Positions 8,256 to 16,182 of a stretch of 64,000 nt of DNA are shown piece after piece. Position 1 is the first letter of the stretch. The number at the start of each line of letters is the position of its first letter. The notes beneath the pieces were generated by a model. The model saw only the letters and a program-made list of their open reading frames with translations. It had not been told where the DNA came from and ran no database searches. Both the position numbers and the translations under genes were made by a program. The DNA comes from Cnuibacter physcomitrellae (GTDB taxonomy: Bacteria; Actinomycetota; Actinomycetes; Actinomycetales; Microbacteriaceae), in NCBI RefSeq assembly GCF_014640535.1, contig NZ_BMHD01000001.1:2903474-2967473 (forward strand). Reading direction: 5' to 3'.

Positions 8256-8587
8256 GGACCGTCGGCGTCGCTCACGCTCTCTGCGTCGTGCAGGGTCGCG
8301 GCCACGCGGTCGAGCAGGTCGTCCACCTCGTCCTGGTCGTACCCCGCCCGGAACTTCGTCTGGCCGAATCGCGTATCCACCACCTGCTTCGCCGTCACCG
8401 GCGCCTCCGGGCGCGCGCTGCCCTCCCTCCATCGCAGCGTCTCGACGCAGTCTGCGAGGAAGGCGTCCACATCCTCCGTGTCGTAGCCCGCACGGAAGGA
8501 CGTGGTGGTGAAGCGCGCCGACGCGACCTCCTCCGCCGTGATGCGGGCGGTGCCGGCGAACCGGTCTCTGCTGCGGAACCAGGCCAT
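8234..8587 (-). CDS. Small protein with two DivIVA-type repeats
   Basis: A 117-residue protein containing two copies of the DivIVA N-terminal motif: TTTSFRAGYDTEDVDAFL at about 28-45 and TKFRAGYDQDEVDDLL at about 75-90. In DivIVA/Wag31 this motif forms the membrane-binding dimer head that marks cell poles and septa. Here the long coiled-coil tail is missing, so this is not the polar scaffold itself but an accessory protein carrying duplicated heads. The start follows a GGAGGA ribosome site. Convergent with the PfkB kinase. Confidence 0.8.
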   Translation of the reverse strand: MAWFRSRDRFAGTARITAEEVASARFTTTSFRAGYDTEDVDAFLADCVETLRWREGSARPEAPVTAKQVVDTRFGQTKFRAGYDQDEVDDLLDRVAATLHDAESVSDADGPSAGSAS

Positions 8588-8699
8588 GCGGCGATCCTCC
8601 CAGGATGCGCGGACCCGCGCCAGGAGGCCGGTCGACCACCGAGTGACGCAGTACGTCAAGGAGTGGCATGCACCTGCGCTGATGCGCCAGAGTATCCCC

Positions 8700-9200
8700 A
8701 TGACCGACTACAGCGACGCCACGCCCTCGCACCGCCTCAGCAACGCCGAGCGTGACGCCGCCGTCGCCTCGCTCGCCCACGCCCTCGCCGACGGGCGCAT
8801 CACCACCGAGGAGTTCACCGAGCGCTCCACCCGGGCCAAGGCCGCGGTCACGCAGGCCGACCTCGCGCCGCTGTTCGCCGACCTGCCCGCGGTCCCCCCG
8901 GCAGCTCCGACGCCGCCTCCCTCGCAGTTCGCGCAGCCCGGCCCCTATGCGCAGCCGGGTGGCTACGGGCAGCCGGGCGGATACAACCAGCCCGGCGGCT
9001 ACGGACAGCCTGGACCGTACCAGGGCGAGGGCACGACCCTCCACCTGATCCGCTCGCTCGCCCCCATCGTCGCCCTCATCCTCTTCTTCACGTTCGGGTG
9101 GTTCGACATCGCGGGCGGATGGACGACGTCGTGGCTGTGGTGGGTCCTCCTCGGCGTGTTCTACATCGTGCTCAACGTCCTGCCGCAGCGACGGTCCTGA
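8700..9200 (+). CDS. DUF1707 membrane protein with Gly-Tyr-Gln-Pro linker
   Basis: A 166-residue protein: an N-terminal DUF1707 domain (LSNAERDAAVASLAHALADG, then RITTEEFTERSTRA) at about 12-58, a low-complexity linker of YGQPGGYNQPGG repeats, and two transmembrane helices near the C-terminus. DUF1707 is common in actinobacterial membrane proteins, often near stress or cell-wall genes; its role is unknown. The ATG at 8700 is favoured because the conserved domain begins about 10 residues later; an in-frame ATG also exists six codons earlier. It is divergent from the DivIVA-domain protein. Confidence 0.8.
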   Translation: MTDYSDATPSHRLSNAERDAAVASLAHALADGRITTEEFTERSTRAKAAVTQADLAPLFADLPAVPPAAPTPPPSQFAQPGPYAQPGGYGQPGGYNQPGGYGQPGPYQGEGTTLHLIRSLAPIVALILFFTFGWFDIAGGWTTSWLWWVLLGVFYIVLNVLPQRRS

Positions 9201-9221
9201 CCGCCTCACCCGCCCGCGCGC

Positions 9222-9227
9222 TAGCGT
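9222..9227 (+). promoter_or_regulatory. -10 box of a leaderless promoter for the Eis-type gene
   Basis: TAGCGT lies 7 bases before the GTG at 9235 with no ribosome site between. This supports that start over a GTG three codons earlier. Confidence 0.55.
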
Positions 9228-9234
9228 GGGTCGG

Positions 9235-10527
9235 GTGAGCGACATCCCCGACTACCGGTTCCGCACGTTCCCCGCCTCGGTCTCCGCGGAGGGGACGGTC
9301 GAGCCCGACACCGCCGCCTGGCTGCGCGTCGAGTCGCAGGGGTTCCACGAGGACGATCCGTCCGACACCGCGCTCGGTGACGCGGCGCGCAACCTCGTCG
9401 CCGATGGGCGGCAGCTGACCGGCGTGTACGTCGACCAGCCGCTCCCCGGGTCCTACGGGGCTCACATGCCCGTCGCCACCTTCGCCGACTTCGAGCGGAC
9501 CATCAACGTGGGCGGCGGTCGCCTGCTGCCGGCCCACCTCATCTCCTCGGTGACGGTGCGACCCACGCACCGTCGCCGGGGGCTGCTCCGGCGGATGATG
9601 ACGGAGAGCCTCGATCGCGCTCGTGAGCGCGGGCTCGCCCTGGCGGCGCTCACGGTCTCCGAGGCCACCATCTACCGGCGTTTCGGCTTCGGCATCGCCA
9701 CCTCGGTGCATCACATCGACGTCACCACCGACTCGCGCTTCCGCCTGCTGACCCGGCCCTCGGGCCGCGTGGAGCTGGCCGACGCACGGGTGCTGCTCGA
9801 CATCGCACCGCGGGTCTTCGCCCGCTTCCACGAGCGCAGCACGGGGTCGGTCGACCGCCAGGAGCGCTACCGCTGGCGGTCCGCGGGGCTCCAGAGCGAC
9901 AAGGGCGGGCCGGATGCGCGCATCCGCGCCGCCCTCCACTACGACGACGCGGGCGAGGTCGACGGCTATGTCGCGTACCGATCGCACGGGTGGGACACCA
10001 CACCGCTCACCGTGCAGGTGGTCGACCTCGTCGCCGCGAGCGACGACGCCTACCTCGGGCTGTGGGAGTTCCTCGCGGCGATCGACCTCAACGACCGGGT
10101 GCGCTACCACGCCGCCCCCGTCGACGACCCGCTGCGCTGGGCCCTGGCCGACTCGCGCTCGGTCGCCGTGACCGAGCTCGAGGACTGGGTGTGGTTGCGC
10201 ATCCTCGACCCCATCGCCGCGTTCGAGGCGCGCCCCTACGCGACGGAGGGGGAGGTGACGGTGGGCGTGCACGACGATCTCGGCCACGCGGCGGGCACCT
10301 TCCGCATCGCCGCCGCCGACGGCTTCGCCACCGTGACCCGCGAGTTCGACGCGGCCCCGGAGGTGACGGTCGACGCGTCCGCGCTCGGGTCGCTCTACCT
10401 CGGCGGCGCGGACGCCCGCGTGCTCGCGGCGGCGGGGCAGGTGTCGGAGCACGCCTCCGGTGCGGTGGGCCGCCTGAACCGCCTGCTCGCGTCCGACACC
10501 CCGATCTACGGGATCTCGCACTTCTGA
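9235..10527 (+). CDS. Eis-type GNAT N-acetyltransferase
   Basis: A 430-residue protein of the Eis (enhanced intracellular survival) family: an N-terminal GNAT domain with the acetyl-CoA loop VRPTHRRRGLLRRM at 108-121 and YRRFGFG at 147-153 (Tyr147 fits the general acid), a second GNAT-like region, and a C-terminal SCP2-like domain. It ends in ...SHF, and Eis enzymes use the free carboxylate of a C-terminal Phe as catalytic base, so the end is intact. Mycobacterial Eis acetylates aminoglycosides; environmental homologues have unknown substrates. A hairpin element follows the stop. Confidence 0.87.
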   Translation: MSDIPDYRFRTFPASVSAEGTVEPDTAAWLRVESQGFHEDDPSDTALGDAARNLVADGRQLTGVYVDQPLPGSYGAHMPVATFADFERTINVGGGRLLPAHLISSVTVRPTHRRRGLLRRMMTESLDRARERGLALAALTVSEATIYRRFGFGIATSVHHIDVTTDSRFRLLTRPSGRVELADARVLLDIAPRVFARFHERSTGSVDRQERYRWRSAGLQSDKGGPDARIRAALHYDDAGEVDGYVAYRSHGWDTTPLTVQVVDLVAASDDAYLGLWEFLAAIDLNDRVRYHAAPVDDPLRWALADSRSVAVTELEDWVWLRILDPIAAFEARPYATEGEVTVGVHDDLGHAAGTFRIAAADGFATVTREFDAAPEVTVDASALGSLYLGGADARVLAAAGQVSEHASGAVGRLNRLLASDTPIYGISHF

Positions 10528-10538
10528 GCGGCGACCTC

Positions 10539-10613
10539 CCGTCCGTCATCACGGAATACGGTCGACCTCGCCGTATATCGAGGGGCTCGGCCGTATTCCG
10601 TGATGAGCGACGG
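10539..10613. repeat. 75-bp palindromic element (ATCACGGAATACGG family), copy 1
   Basis: A 23-base arm at 10539-10561 (CCGTCCGTCATCACGGAATACGG is its full extent; key core TCATCACGGAATACGG) pairs with 10591-10613 with two mismatches. The loop contains GCCGTATAT. It lies between two convergent genes and may also act as terminator. Copies with the same length occur at 50848 and 53973. Confidence 0.85.
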
Positions 10614-10624
10614 AGAAGCGGCCC

Positions 10625-11371
10625 CTAGGAGGCGGCGCGCTCCCGCTGGACGTCGGCGACCACGAGGATCGGGTGGTGGTCGGACCCGCCCTGGGGCAGC
10701 GCCTCGACCGACAGCACGTCGGCGTGCACCGACGTGGCGAAGTCGAAGTGGCCGGTGAAGTACTTGTAGCGCGTGTAGGTGGGGCCCTCGCTGCGGGTCA
10801 TCACGTGCCCCGTCTCCTGCATGACCTCACGCAGGTTGCCCTGGAACCACGGGTAGTTGAAGTCGCCGACCATGACGGTCGCGACACCGGGGCCCATGAT
10901 GCGGAGCTCGTCATGAGCGGTCGCGATCTGCTTCCGGCGCAGCGAGTTGGAGGCGGTGAGCGGCGCCGCGTGGAAGTTGCCCACGAGGAACTCGGTGTCG
11001 GTGCGGGTGTCGAGCAGCTTCGCGGCGAGGAGGCGCTCGTGCGCGGGCGCCATCACGCGGTCGTGCATCGACTTGCGCAGGGCGAACAGGCGGGTGGCCT
11101 GCAGCTCGAACGCGTCGGACCGGTAGTAGATCGCGAGCCCGAGCCGGTTGGCCTTCGTGTAGTCGGCGAGGGCCAGGTGCCCGACCTGCTCGCGGAGGTC
11201 GGTGCTGTCGCACTCCTGGAGGCACAGCACGTCGACGTCCGTCTCCTCGGCGAGCTTCTCGATCTCGCCGATGGCCGCGTGCTTGCGGAGGTTGTAGCTG
11301 ACGATGTTCAGGGTGTCCGCCTTCGTCGCATCTTCCCGGGTCTGGTGGTGCTCATTCTTCCACCGCCGCAT
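10625..11371 (-). CDS. Endonuclease/exonuclease/phosphatase (EEP) fold protein
   Basis: A 248-residue protein with the EEP-fold motifs in order: LNIVSYNLRKH (about 21-31), LQECDS with the metal-binding Glu, VGDFNYPW with the catalytic Asp/Asn, and GGSDHHPI with the catalytic His. This fold covers DNases, RNases, phosphodiesterases and sphingomyelinase-like enzymes. No signal peptide is visible, so it is probably intracellular. The start at 11371 is the only start codon ahead of the first motif but its upstream sequence is not a clear ribosome site. The substrate is unknown. Confidence 0.83.
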   Translation of the reverse strand: MRRWKNEHHQTREDATKADTLNIVSYNLRKHAAIGEIEKLAEETDVDVLCLQECDSTDLREQVGHLALADYTKANRLGLAIYYRSDAFELQATRLFALRKSMHDRVMAPAHERLLAAKLLDTRTDTEFLVGNFHAAPLTASNSLRRKQIATAHDELRIMGPGVATVMVGDFNYPWFQGNLREVMQETGHVMTRSEGPTYTRYKYFTGHFDFATSVHADVLSVEALPQGGSDHHPILVVADVQRERAAS

Positions 11372-11471
11372 CGTAGCGCCAGTCCTCGAATCCTCGCCCC
11401 AGATGAAACGGTCAGCTTCTCGCCTCGGCAGTCGGGGACCCTTCGCGCTCTGCCGGGAGGAGGGCGAGCGG

Positions 11472-12572
11472 TCAGCGGAGGTAGGCGGCGACGAAGAGGG
11501 GGCCGCGGACGAGGGCGAGCTCGTCGAGGAGGCGGTCGATGAGGGTCGCGGTGATGGCGGGGGCGACGAGGTCGTGCGGCCCCAGGGGGCGCAGGGCGCC
11601 GGTGCGGATGCGGATGACCTCCCATCCGCACTGTCTCAGCACGCGGTCCTTCCAGCGGTCGGACTGCTCGCGGGGGCCCACGTGCTCGAGCCCGAAGCGG
11701 CCCACGGTGTCGTACTCGATCGCGACCCGGAGGTCGGCGAGCACGATGTCGGGCCAGACCTCGCGTCGGCCGTGGAAGTCCTGCGCGACCCAGATCGCGT
11801 TGTGCGCGTCGAGGTCGAGGTCCAGCCGCTCCGCCAGCCGACGGCGGAGGTCGGCCTCCGCGGCCGAGGCGGTCCGCGGCGCGTGAGGACTGCGGAACGG
11901 TTCGCCCCGCTCGCGCCGCCGCGGCTCCGGCGCCTCCGCCGCGGGCGCCACGTGGGGGCGTGCTGCGTCGGGTGTGGGTCGGATGCGGGCGGCCCGGGCT
12001 GGCGCGTCGGGTGCCGGGCGGGCGAAGGGCGAGGGTCGCTTCGGGGTGCGCTCGTGCTGCGGGGTGGGGGTCTGGCGCCCGCTGGAAGCTGGCCGCGGGG
12101 CGGGGGAAGGCCGTCCGCCGGTGGCTGGCCGCGGGGTGGAGGTCTGGCGCGGGGCCGATCCCGGGTCGAGGGTCGCCGATGTCGGGCGGCGCTCGAAGGG
12201 GGCGGCGTCGAGCGGGCGGGACTCGACGGGGCGGGGGTCGAGGGGGAGAGGACGGACGCGGGGGCCGCCGCGGGCGTCGAGGCTGCACTCCGGGCACCAG
12301 GCCGAGCGGCGGCGCACGCGGCCGGGACGTGACCGCTGCTCCTCGGGTGTCGCGACGAACACGTGACCCGACTCGCACTGCCAGGTGAGGTACACGTCCG
12401 CCGCCGGGGGGATCTGCGTCAGCGTGATGCCGCGGTTGAACTCGGGGTGGTACTGACGGATCAGCATGGGGAACGTGCTCCACGCCTCGCGGTAGGTGCC
12501 GACGGCGTAGGGCACGGCCGCGCCCTTGGAGCGCTGGCGTCGCTCCCACCACGCGTCGATGCTCTCCACCAC
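11472..12572 (-). CDS. Zinc-ribbon protein with C-terminal Vsr/DUF559-like nuclease region
   Basis: A 366-residue protein in three parts. The N-terminal 90 residues hold a CESGH...CPEC zinc-ribbon of the kind found in actinobacterial proteins with treble-clef motifs. A 110-residue Pro/Arg-rich linker follows. The C-terminal 130 residues resemble very-short-patch-repair/DUF559 endonucleases: VWPDIVLADLRVAIEYDT with the Asp and Glu of a PD-(D/E)xK site, then QCGWEVIRIRTG. The GTG at 12572 was chosen because TACGCT at 12579-12584 lies exactly 6 bases before it. It is divergent from a GIY-YIG protein. No methylase is nearby. Confidence 0.7.
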   Translation of the reverse strand: MVESIDAWWERRQRSKGAAVPYAVGTYREAWSTFPMLIRQYHPEFNRGITLTQIPPAADVYLTWQCESGHVFVATPEEQRSRPGRVRRRSAWCPECSLDARGGPRVRPLPLDPRPVESRPLDAAPFERRPTSATLDPGSAPRQTSTPRPATGGRPSPAPRPASSGRQTPTPQHERTPKRPSPFARPAPDAPARAARIRPTPDAARPHVAPAAEAPEPRRRERGEPFRSPHAPRTASAAEADLRRRLAERLDLDLDAHNAIWVAQDFHGRREVWPDIVLADLRVAIEYDTVGRFGLEHVGPREQSDRWKDRVLRQCGWEVIRIRTGALRPLGPHDLVAPAITATLIDRLLDELALVRGPLFVAAYLR

Positions 12573-12578
12573 GGCGCC

Positions 12579-12584
12579 AGCGTA
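12579..12584 (-). promoter_or_regulatory. -10 box of a leaderless promoter for the zinc-ribbon gene
   Basis: TACGCT on the minus strand is 6 bases before the GTG at 12572. It faces another leaderless promoter at 12637. Confidence 0.5.
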
Positions 12585-12636
12585 CGAGCACCCACCGACG
12601 CCGCCGCGCGACGCCGCCCGCGTCGGTGGTGGGGCG

Positions 12637-12642
12637 TAGCGT
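12637..12642 (+). promoter_or_regulatory. -10 box of a leaderless promoter for the GIY-YIG gene
   Basis: TAGCGT is 6 bases before the ATG at 12649. Confidence 0.55.
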
Positions 12643-12648
12643 CGAGAC

Positions 12649-13203
12649 ATGGACGCGCACGGGTGCCCGATCGAGGAGGCGGGCCGCCGCTGCGGGCTCG
12701 AGCCCTCGCCGCTCGGCGGGCTCGGGCTGTGCGGCGACCACCTGCTCGCCGCCTACGAGGCCGTCCTGGGCGAGGTGGGGGTGACGGATGCGCTGCCCGG
12801 TCCCTGCGCGGCCTGCGGCTCGCGGCTCGGGGTGCGCTGGCCCTCCGGGTGGCTCTGCGCGGTGTGCGAGTGGCGGTACGGCGAGCTGCCCGACACCGAG
12901 ACCGCCCCTCCCCGCGTCGACGTCGTGTACTACATCCGCTTCGCCGATCGGGTCAAGATCGGCACCAGCTCCACCCCGCGCACCCGATTGGCGCAGCTCA
13001 GGCACGAAGAGGTCCTCGCCTTCGAGCCGGGTGCGCGCGATGTGGAGCAGAGCAGGCACCAGCAGTTCGCCGACCTCCGCCTGGGCGGGGAGTGGTTCTC
13101 GCTCGAGGGAGACCTCGCGGAGCACATCGCCGCGCTCGCCCTGGCCGGAGATCCCTGGCTCCTCCACGCCCGCTGGCGCAGCGAGCTCGCCGCCCGGCGC
13201 TGA
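12649..13203 (+). CDS. GIY-YIG nuclease-like protein (T5orf172 type) with zinc-finger N-terminus
   Basis: A 184-residue protein. Residues 1-85 hold cysteines in pairs (CAACGS, CAVCEW) likely to bind zinc. Residues about 90-165 match the T5orf172/MUG113 branch of GIY-YIG: VVYYIRFADRVKIGTSSTPRTR, whose Tyr-Ile core, Lys-Ile-Gly and Arg are the catalytic strand residues (shown as VVYYIRFADR and VKIGTSSTPRTR), and a later EQSRHQQFADLR with the Glu/His region. Such domains cut DNA in phages and mobile elements, but free-standing versions in chromosomes have no known role. It is paired divergently with a nuclease-like gene. Confidence 0.78.
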   Translation: MDAHGCPIEEAGRRCGLEPSPLGGLGLCGDHLLAAYEAVLGEVGVTDALPGPCAACGSRLGVRWPSGWLCAVCEWRYGELPDTETAPPRVDVVYYIRFADRVKIGTSSTPRTRLAQLRHEEVLAFEPGARDVEQSRHQQFADLRLGGEWFSLEGDLAEHIAALALAGDPWLLHARWRSELAARR

Positions 13204-13298
13204 CCCGCACCCGCCGCATCCGATCGATCAGGAATCGAGATGTGCCGGCCGTCCGCCCACCGTTACCGTGGCACCACCGACGACGAAGGGAGCCCGCG

Positions 13299-13742
13299 AT
13301 GGCGGAGCAGGGTGGCGGGGAGTTCACCGCCGAGGAGCGCAAGGCGATGAAGGAGCGGGCCGCGGAGGCCCGTGCGTCGAAGAAGAGGCAGAGCGCAGCC
13401 GAGAAGGCGGAGGCGGATCGCGCGGACGCTCTCGCGAAGATCGCCGAGATGGACGACGAGGACCGCCGCTCGGCCGAGCGCCTGCAGCGCATCGTCGACG
13501 AGGTGGCGCCGGAGCTGGCGCCGCGGACCTTCTACGGATCGCCCGCCTGGGCGAAGGACGGCAGGACGGTGTTCTTCTTCCAGGACGCGAAGAAGTTCAA
13601 GACCCGCTACTCCACGCTCGGCTTCCAGGAGGCGGCAGCGCTGGACGAGGGACGCATGTGGCCGACGTCGTACGCGATCGTCTCGATCGGCGACGCCGAG
13701 GCAGCGATCATCGCGGGCCTGATCGAACGCGCCGTGCGCTGA
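13299..13742 (+). CDS. DUF1801-like small protein
   Basis: A 147-residue protein. The first 60 residues are charged and helical (Lys/Glu/Ala-rich). The rest, YGSPAWAKDGRTVFFFQDAK then STLGF and DEGRMWPTSYAI, resembles the DUF1801/YdhG fold, a CyaY/YjbR-like fold of unknown function. The start follows a GAAGGGA ribosome site, and TACCGT at 13264-13269 is a plausible -10 box. No partner gene is evident. Confidence 0.72.
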   Translation: MAEQGGGEFTAEERKAMKERAAEARASKKRQSAAEKAEADRADALAKIAEMDDEDRRSAERLQRIVDEVAPELAPRTFYGSPAWAKDGRTVFFFQDAKKFKTRYSTLGFQEAAALDEGRMWPTSYAIVSIGDAEAAIIAGLIERAVR

Positions 13743-13860
13743 TCTCACACACCCCGCGCCCGGCCGCGGGAGACGCGATGCGAAGGACGCGATGCGGGGA
13801 CGTCCTCGCGAATATGGGATGCTAGCCGGGACGTCGCGACGCGACGGGGAGGGTGAGCGG

Positions 13861-14193
13861 ATGCCGTTCAGGACGAGAGAGCTGCTCGAGGAGTGGCTGG
13901 CCGAGTTCACCGACACCGACCTGGCGGGCCTGGCCGAGGCGGAGGAGCACGACAGCGACCCCGGCACCGACCCCGGCCTGATCATCGTCCGGCTCCACAA
14001 CGCGACGCCCTACATGTTCCTGCAGCCTGTGGGCCCGGGCGACCCGAAGTGGGCGGTCACGTTCGGTCCGCGTGAGCAGGAGCTCGTGCTCGGATCCGAG
14101 GAGCTCGCGGGTCTCGCCGCCGAGCTGGAGCTCGCGGCCAGGCTGTGCGCGTATCTCGAGGGGCGTTCGCAGGAGTACATCCGCACGCACTGA
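13861..14193 (+). CDS. Hypothetical protein, 110 residues
   Basis: An acidic 110-residue protein with a GGGAGGG ribosome site a few bases upstream. It has no signal peptide or transmembrane helix. It begins with a Leu/Glu helix (RELLEEWLAEFTDTDLAG) and has a central beta-rich part (GLIIVRLHNATPYMFLQPVG). I do not recognise the family. Third-position GC and the ribosome site support it as a real gene. Confidence 0.65.
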   Translation: MPFRTRELLEEWLAEFTDTDLAGLAEAEEHDSDPGTDPGLIIVRLHNATPYMFLQPVGPGDPKWAVTFGPREQELVLGSEELAGLAAELELAARLCAYLEGRSQEYIRTH

Positions 14194-14491
14194 GCCCCCA
14201 GACGCGCCGGTCGGCGGCGCCGAGCTCAGAGGGCGACCCACATGCTTCCTGGGCATCCGTGAAGAACCGGGTGAGCGAGGGGTGAGATCGCGGCGGAACA
14301 CGGGCCTTCCGCCGCGACCCGCGATAACGTCAGTGGGGAGCGCTCGACGCTCCGACCCGACCCGATCCGATGCCTCATCCGGCCCTCGGATCCCACCGCG
14401 CCCGGCTCACGAGCCGCGCGACGGCGCCGCCTGTCCGCGGCTCCCTCCCGAGCTCGGCTCCGGCCGATCCCCGCACCCGAGGACCCCGTCG
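14194..14491 (+). promoter_or_regulatory. Intergenic region with a possible promoter
   Basis: This 298-bp gap has TAACGT at 14325-14330 in a setting that fits a -10 box for the following small gene, giving a leader of about 155 bases. Nothing else is identified in it. Confidence 0.3.
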
Positions 14492-14749
14492 ATGAGCGAC
14501 CCGATCCGACTCTGCCCGACCTGCAGGCATCCCCTGATCCTGCCGCTGCCGCGCCGGGAAGGCCGCTGTGCCGTGCTCGTCGAGATGGTGCACCCGGGCG
14601 ACTTCGATCCGTGCGGATGCGCCGACCCCGCCCACACGCGGCCCCGCGGGCGCTTCGCCCTCCTCGGCTCGTTCGGCGCGAGCACGCGTCGTGCCCGCGC
14701 GACGGCGCCCCTCCGCTCCGGAACCGCCCGGGAGCAGCCCGCCGACTGA
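14492..14749 (+). CDS. Small Cys-rich hypothetical protein
   Basis: An 85-residue protein whose conserved-looking part is MSDPIRLCPTCRHPLILPL followed by FDPCGCADP; two CxxC/CxC pairs could bind zinc. The C-terminal 25 residues are basic and low-complexity. The frame has high third-position GC, but the long antisense frames here are also open, so coding is likely rather than certain. Not recognised. Confidence 0.5.
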   Translation: MSDPIRLCPTCRHPLILPLPRREGRCAVLVEMVHPGDFDPCGCADPAHTRPRGRFALLGSFGASTRRARATAPLRSGTAREQPAD

Positions 14750-15144
14750 GGTCGCCCGGGACGCCGGGCGCGTGCCGTCGAGCCGCGCGAATCCGCCCTT
14801 CCCGTGAGCATGGAGGGGCACCTTGTCGCCGGTCGGCGCCTCCCCAGCGCGGGACGCTCGGCCTCGCCCGCGCGCGACGCTGAGCCTCGCGCACGCGGCG
14901 CACTGAGGGGAACGGCGGAGCGGATGGCCCCCGAACCTGGGTGGCGGCTTCGAGTGTCGGCCGCCGGGTGGCGGATCGTTCCCGGACCACTACGGTAGGA
15001 GATGCACGCGGGTCCTGTCCCCCCACAGACCGCGTGATCGCGCCCCGCAGGCTTCCCCCCAATGCCGCGGGGCGCACCCCTTTCTTCAGGTGGTGTCGCG
15101 GCAGATCAGCGCATCTGCCACGCCGGAGTGGGAGAGTGGCGGTC
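14750..15144 (+). promoter_or_regulatory. Intergenic region; possible promoter with long leader
   Basis: No gene is supported in these 395 bases. TACGGT at 14991-14996 is a possible -10 box; an 11-codon ATG frame begins 5 bases later at 15002 and ends before 15040. If transcribed, the gene at 15145 would have a leader of about 140 bases. Confidence 0.3.
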
Positions 15145-16056
15145 ATGGCCTACGCCGACGTCAGCGAGTACGACGCGTTCGGGCCCTGGGTCGACGTGGT
15201 GACCGGGCCGCAGGACGTGCCCCGTCTCTACCGACCGCATCCGATCGACTTCGAGCACACCGAGCTCGTGCTCAAGATCCCCCGCGACATCGAGCGTCGC
15301 AACGCCACCCCGTCGATGCACCTCTACGACGGGCTGGTCATCCTCGACAGCGCGTCGCTGACCCTCCTCTCGCGCGACGGCGACACGTTCACGACCCGTT
15401 CGGTCCGGCTGGACGGGGTGTTCGCCCTCGTCGACTCGGTGCACCTCCTCGATGGGCGGCTCGAGCTGTACACCGCGCTCGGCCCTCCGCTCGTGGTCCG
15501 CTACAACGCGGCGTCGCATGACCGGATCACCGCCCTCGTCACACGGATGCGGATGCTCATCCTGGGTCCGTCGTCCTCCATCGGCGCACCGGCGCCCTCG
15601 TCTTCGCCCGTCGATCTCGGCCGCGTCGAGCTGCCTCACGCGAAGCGCGACTACGGCCTGTTCGGCGCCTGGGCGGCCCTGCAGGCCGCCGTGCCCGGTC
15701 TCGAGCTGTCGGCTGCGCATCCGTCGCTCCCGCTCCGGCCGTTCGACGCCGGCGTCGTGGGCCTGCTCTATCGCCTGCGGCCCACGATGGGCAGTGCGAT
15801 GATCCTCGGCGTCTCGCCCGACGAGGTGCACCTCATCCATCGCCGGGCGTGGCTCCAGCGCCGGTCGGGCGACGACCTCTCGATGGCGCAGACGGTGGTG
15901 TTCCGGCGCTCCGGCGCGAGCGTCGAGGTGGCGGAGCATCCGATCTACGAGGCCGTCGACGCCGTGCGGATCTCTCAGGGCGACGGCGTGCTCGAGCTCG
16001 CGCTCCCGCGGGCCTCCCGCGCCGCCGAGGTGCTCGCCGCCGCGCTCGCCCGGTGA
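15145..16056 (+). CDS. Hypothetical protein upstream of the ATP-grasp operon
   Basis: A 303-residue soluble protein not recognised. It has two similar-looking halves rich in beta strands (ELVLKIPRDIERR...MHLYDGLVILDSASLTLLS and DFGLF-type AWAALQAAVPGLELSAA...SAMILGVSPDEVHLIHR), perhaps a PH-like fold. The middle holds a Ser/Pro-rich linker near residue 150. The start has a GGAGAG site at 15131-15136. It lies in the same direction as the ATP-grasp operon, separated by a 69-bp palindrome, so is probably transcribed separately. Confidence 0.65.
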   Translation: MAYADVSEYDAFGPWVDVVTGPQDVPRLYRPHPIDFEHTELVLKIPRDIERRNATPSMHLYDGLVILDSASLTLLSRDGDTFTTRSVRLDGVFALVDSVHLLDGRLELYTALGPPLVVRYNAASHDRITALVTRMRMLILGPSSSIGAPAPSSSPVDLGRVELPHAKRDYGLFGAWAALQAAVPGLELSAAHPSLPLRPFDAGVVGLLYRLRPTMGSAMILGVSPDEVHLIHRRAWLQRRSGDDLSMAQTVVFRRSGASVEVAEHPIYEAVDAVRISQGDGVLELALPRASRAAEVLAAALAR

Positions 16057-16060
16057 CGCG

Positions 16061-16129
16061 GGTTTCGAGGCCGCTGTGGGGTGTCGCGCGCCCGATGACC
16101 CCGCGCGGCGCTGAAAAGGGCGCGAAACC
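16061..16129. repeat. 69-bp palindromic element (GGTTTCG family), copy 1
   Basis: The left end GGTTTCGAGGCC and the right end GGGCGCGAAACC are inverse; the centre has CGATGACCCC. The same 69-bp architecture occurs at 35628 and 39329. Confidence 0.75.
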
Positions 16130-16170
16130 GGGGTGGCGCGGCCGGAAACACCGCCGCAACAGGGGCGCAG

Positions 16171-16176
16171 TAGGGT
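16171..16176 (+). promoter_or_regulatory. -10 box of a leaderless promoter for the ATP-grasp operon
   Basis: TAGGGT is 6 bases before the ATG at 16183, so that ATG is preferred over the GTG two codons earlier. Confidence 0.5.
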
Positions 16177-16182
16177 GTGGCC

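Noticed and set aside
11472-13203. Restriction-modification system
   Set aside because: No DNA methyltransferase or specificity gene is nearby, and both proteins have unusual zinc modules; only a nuclease-like nature can be supported.
14226-15146. A 306-codon minus-strand frame opposite the small Cys-rich gene
   Set aside because: Arg/Ala/Gly-rich without any recognisable motif, no ribosome site, and it overlaps the start of the 15145 gene.
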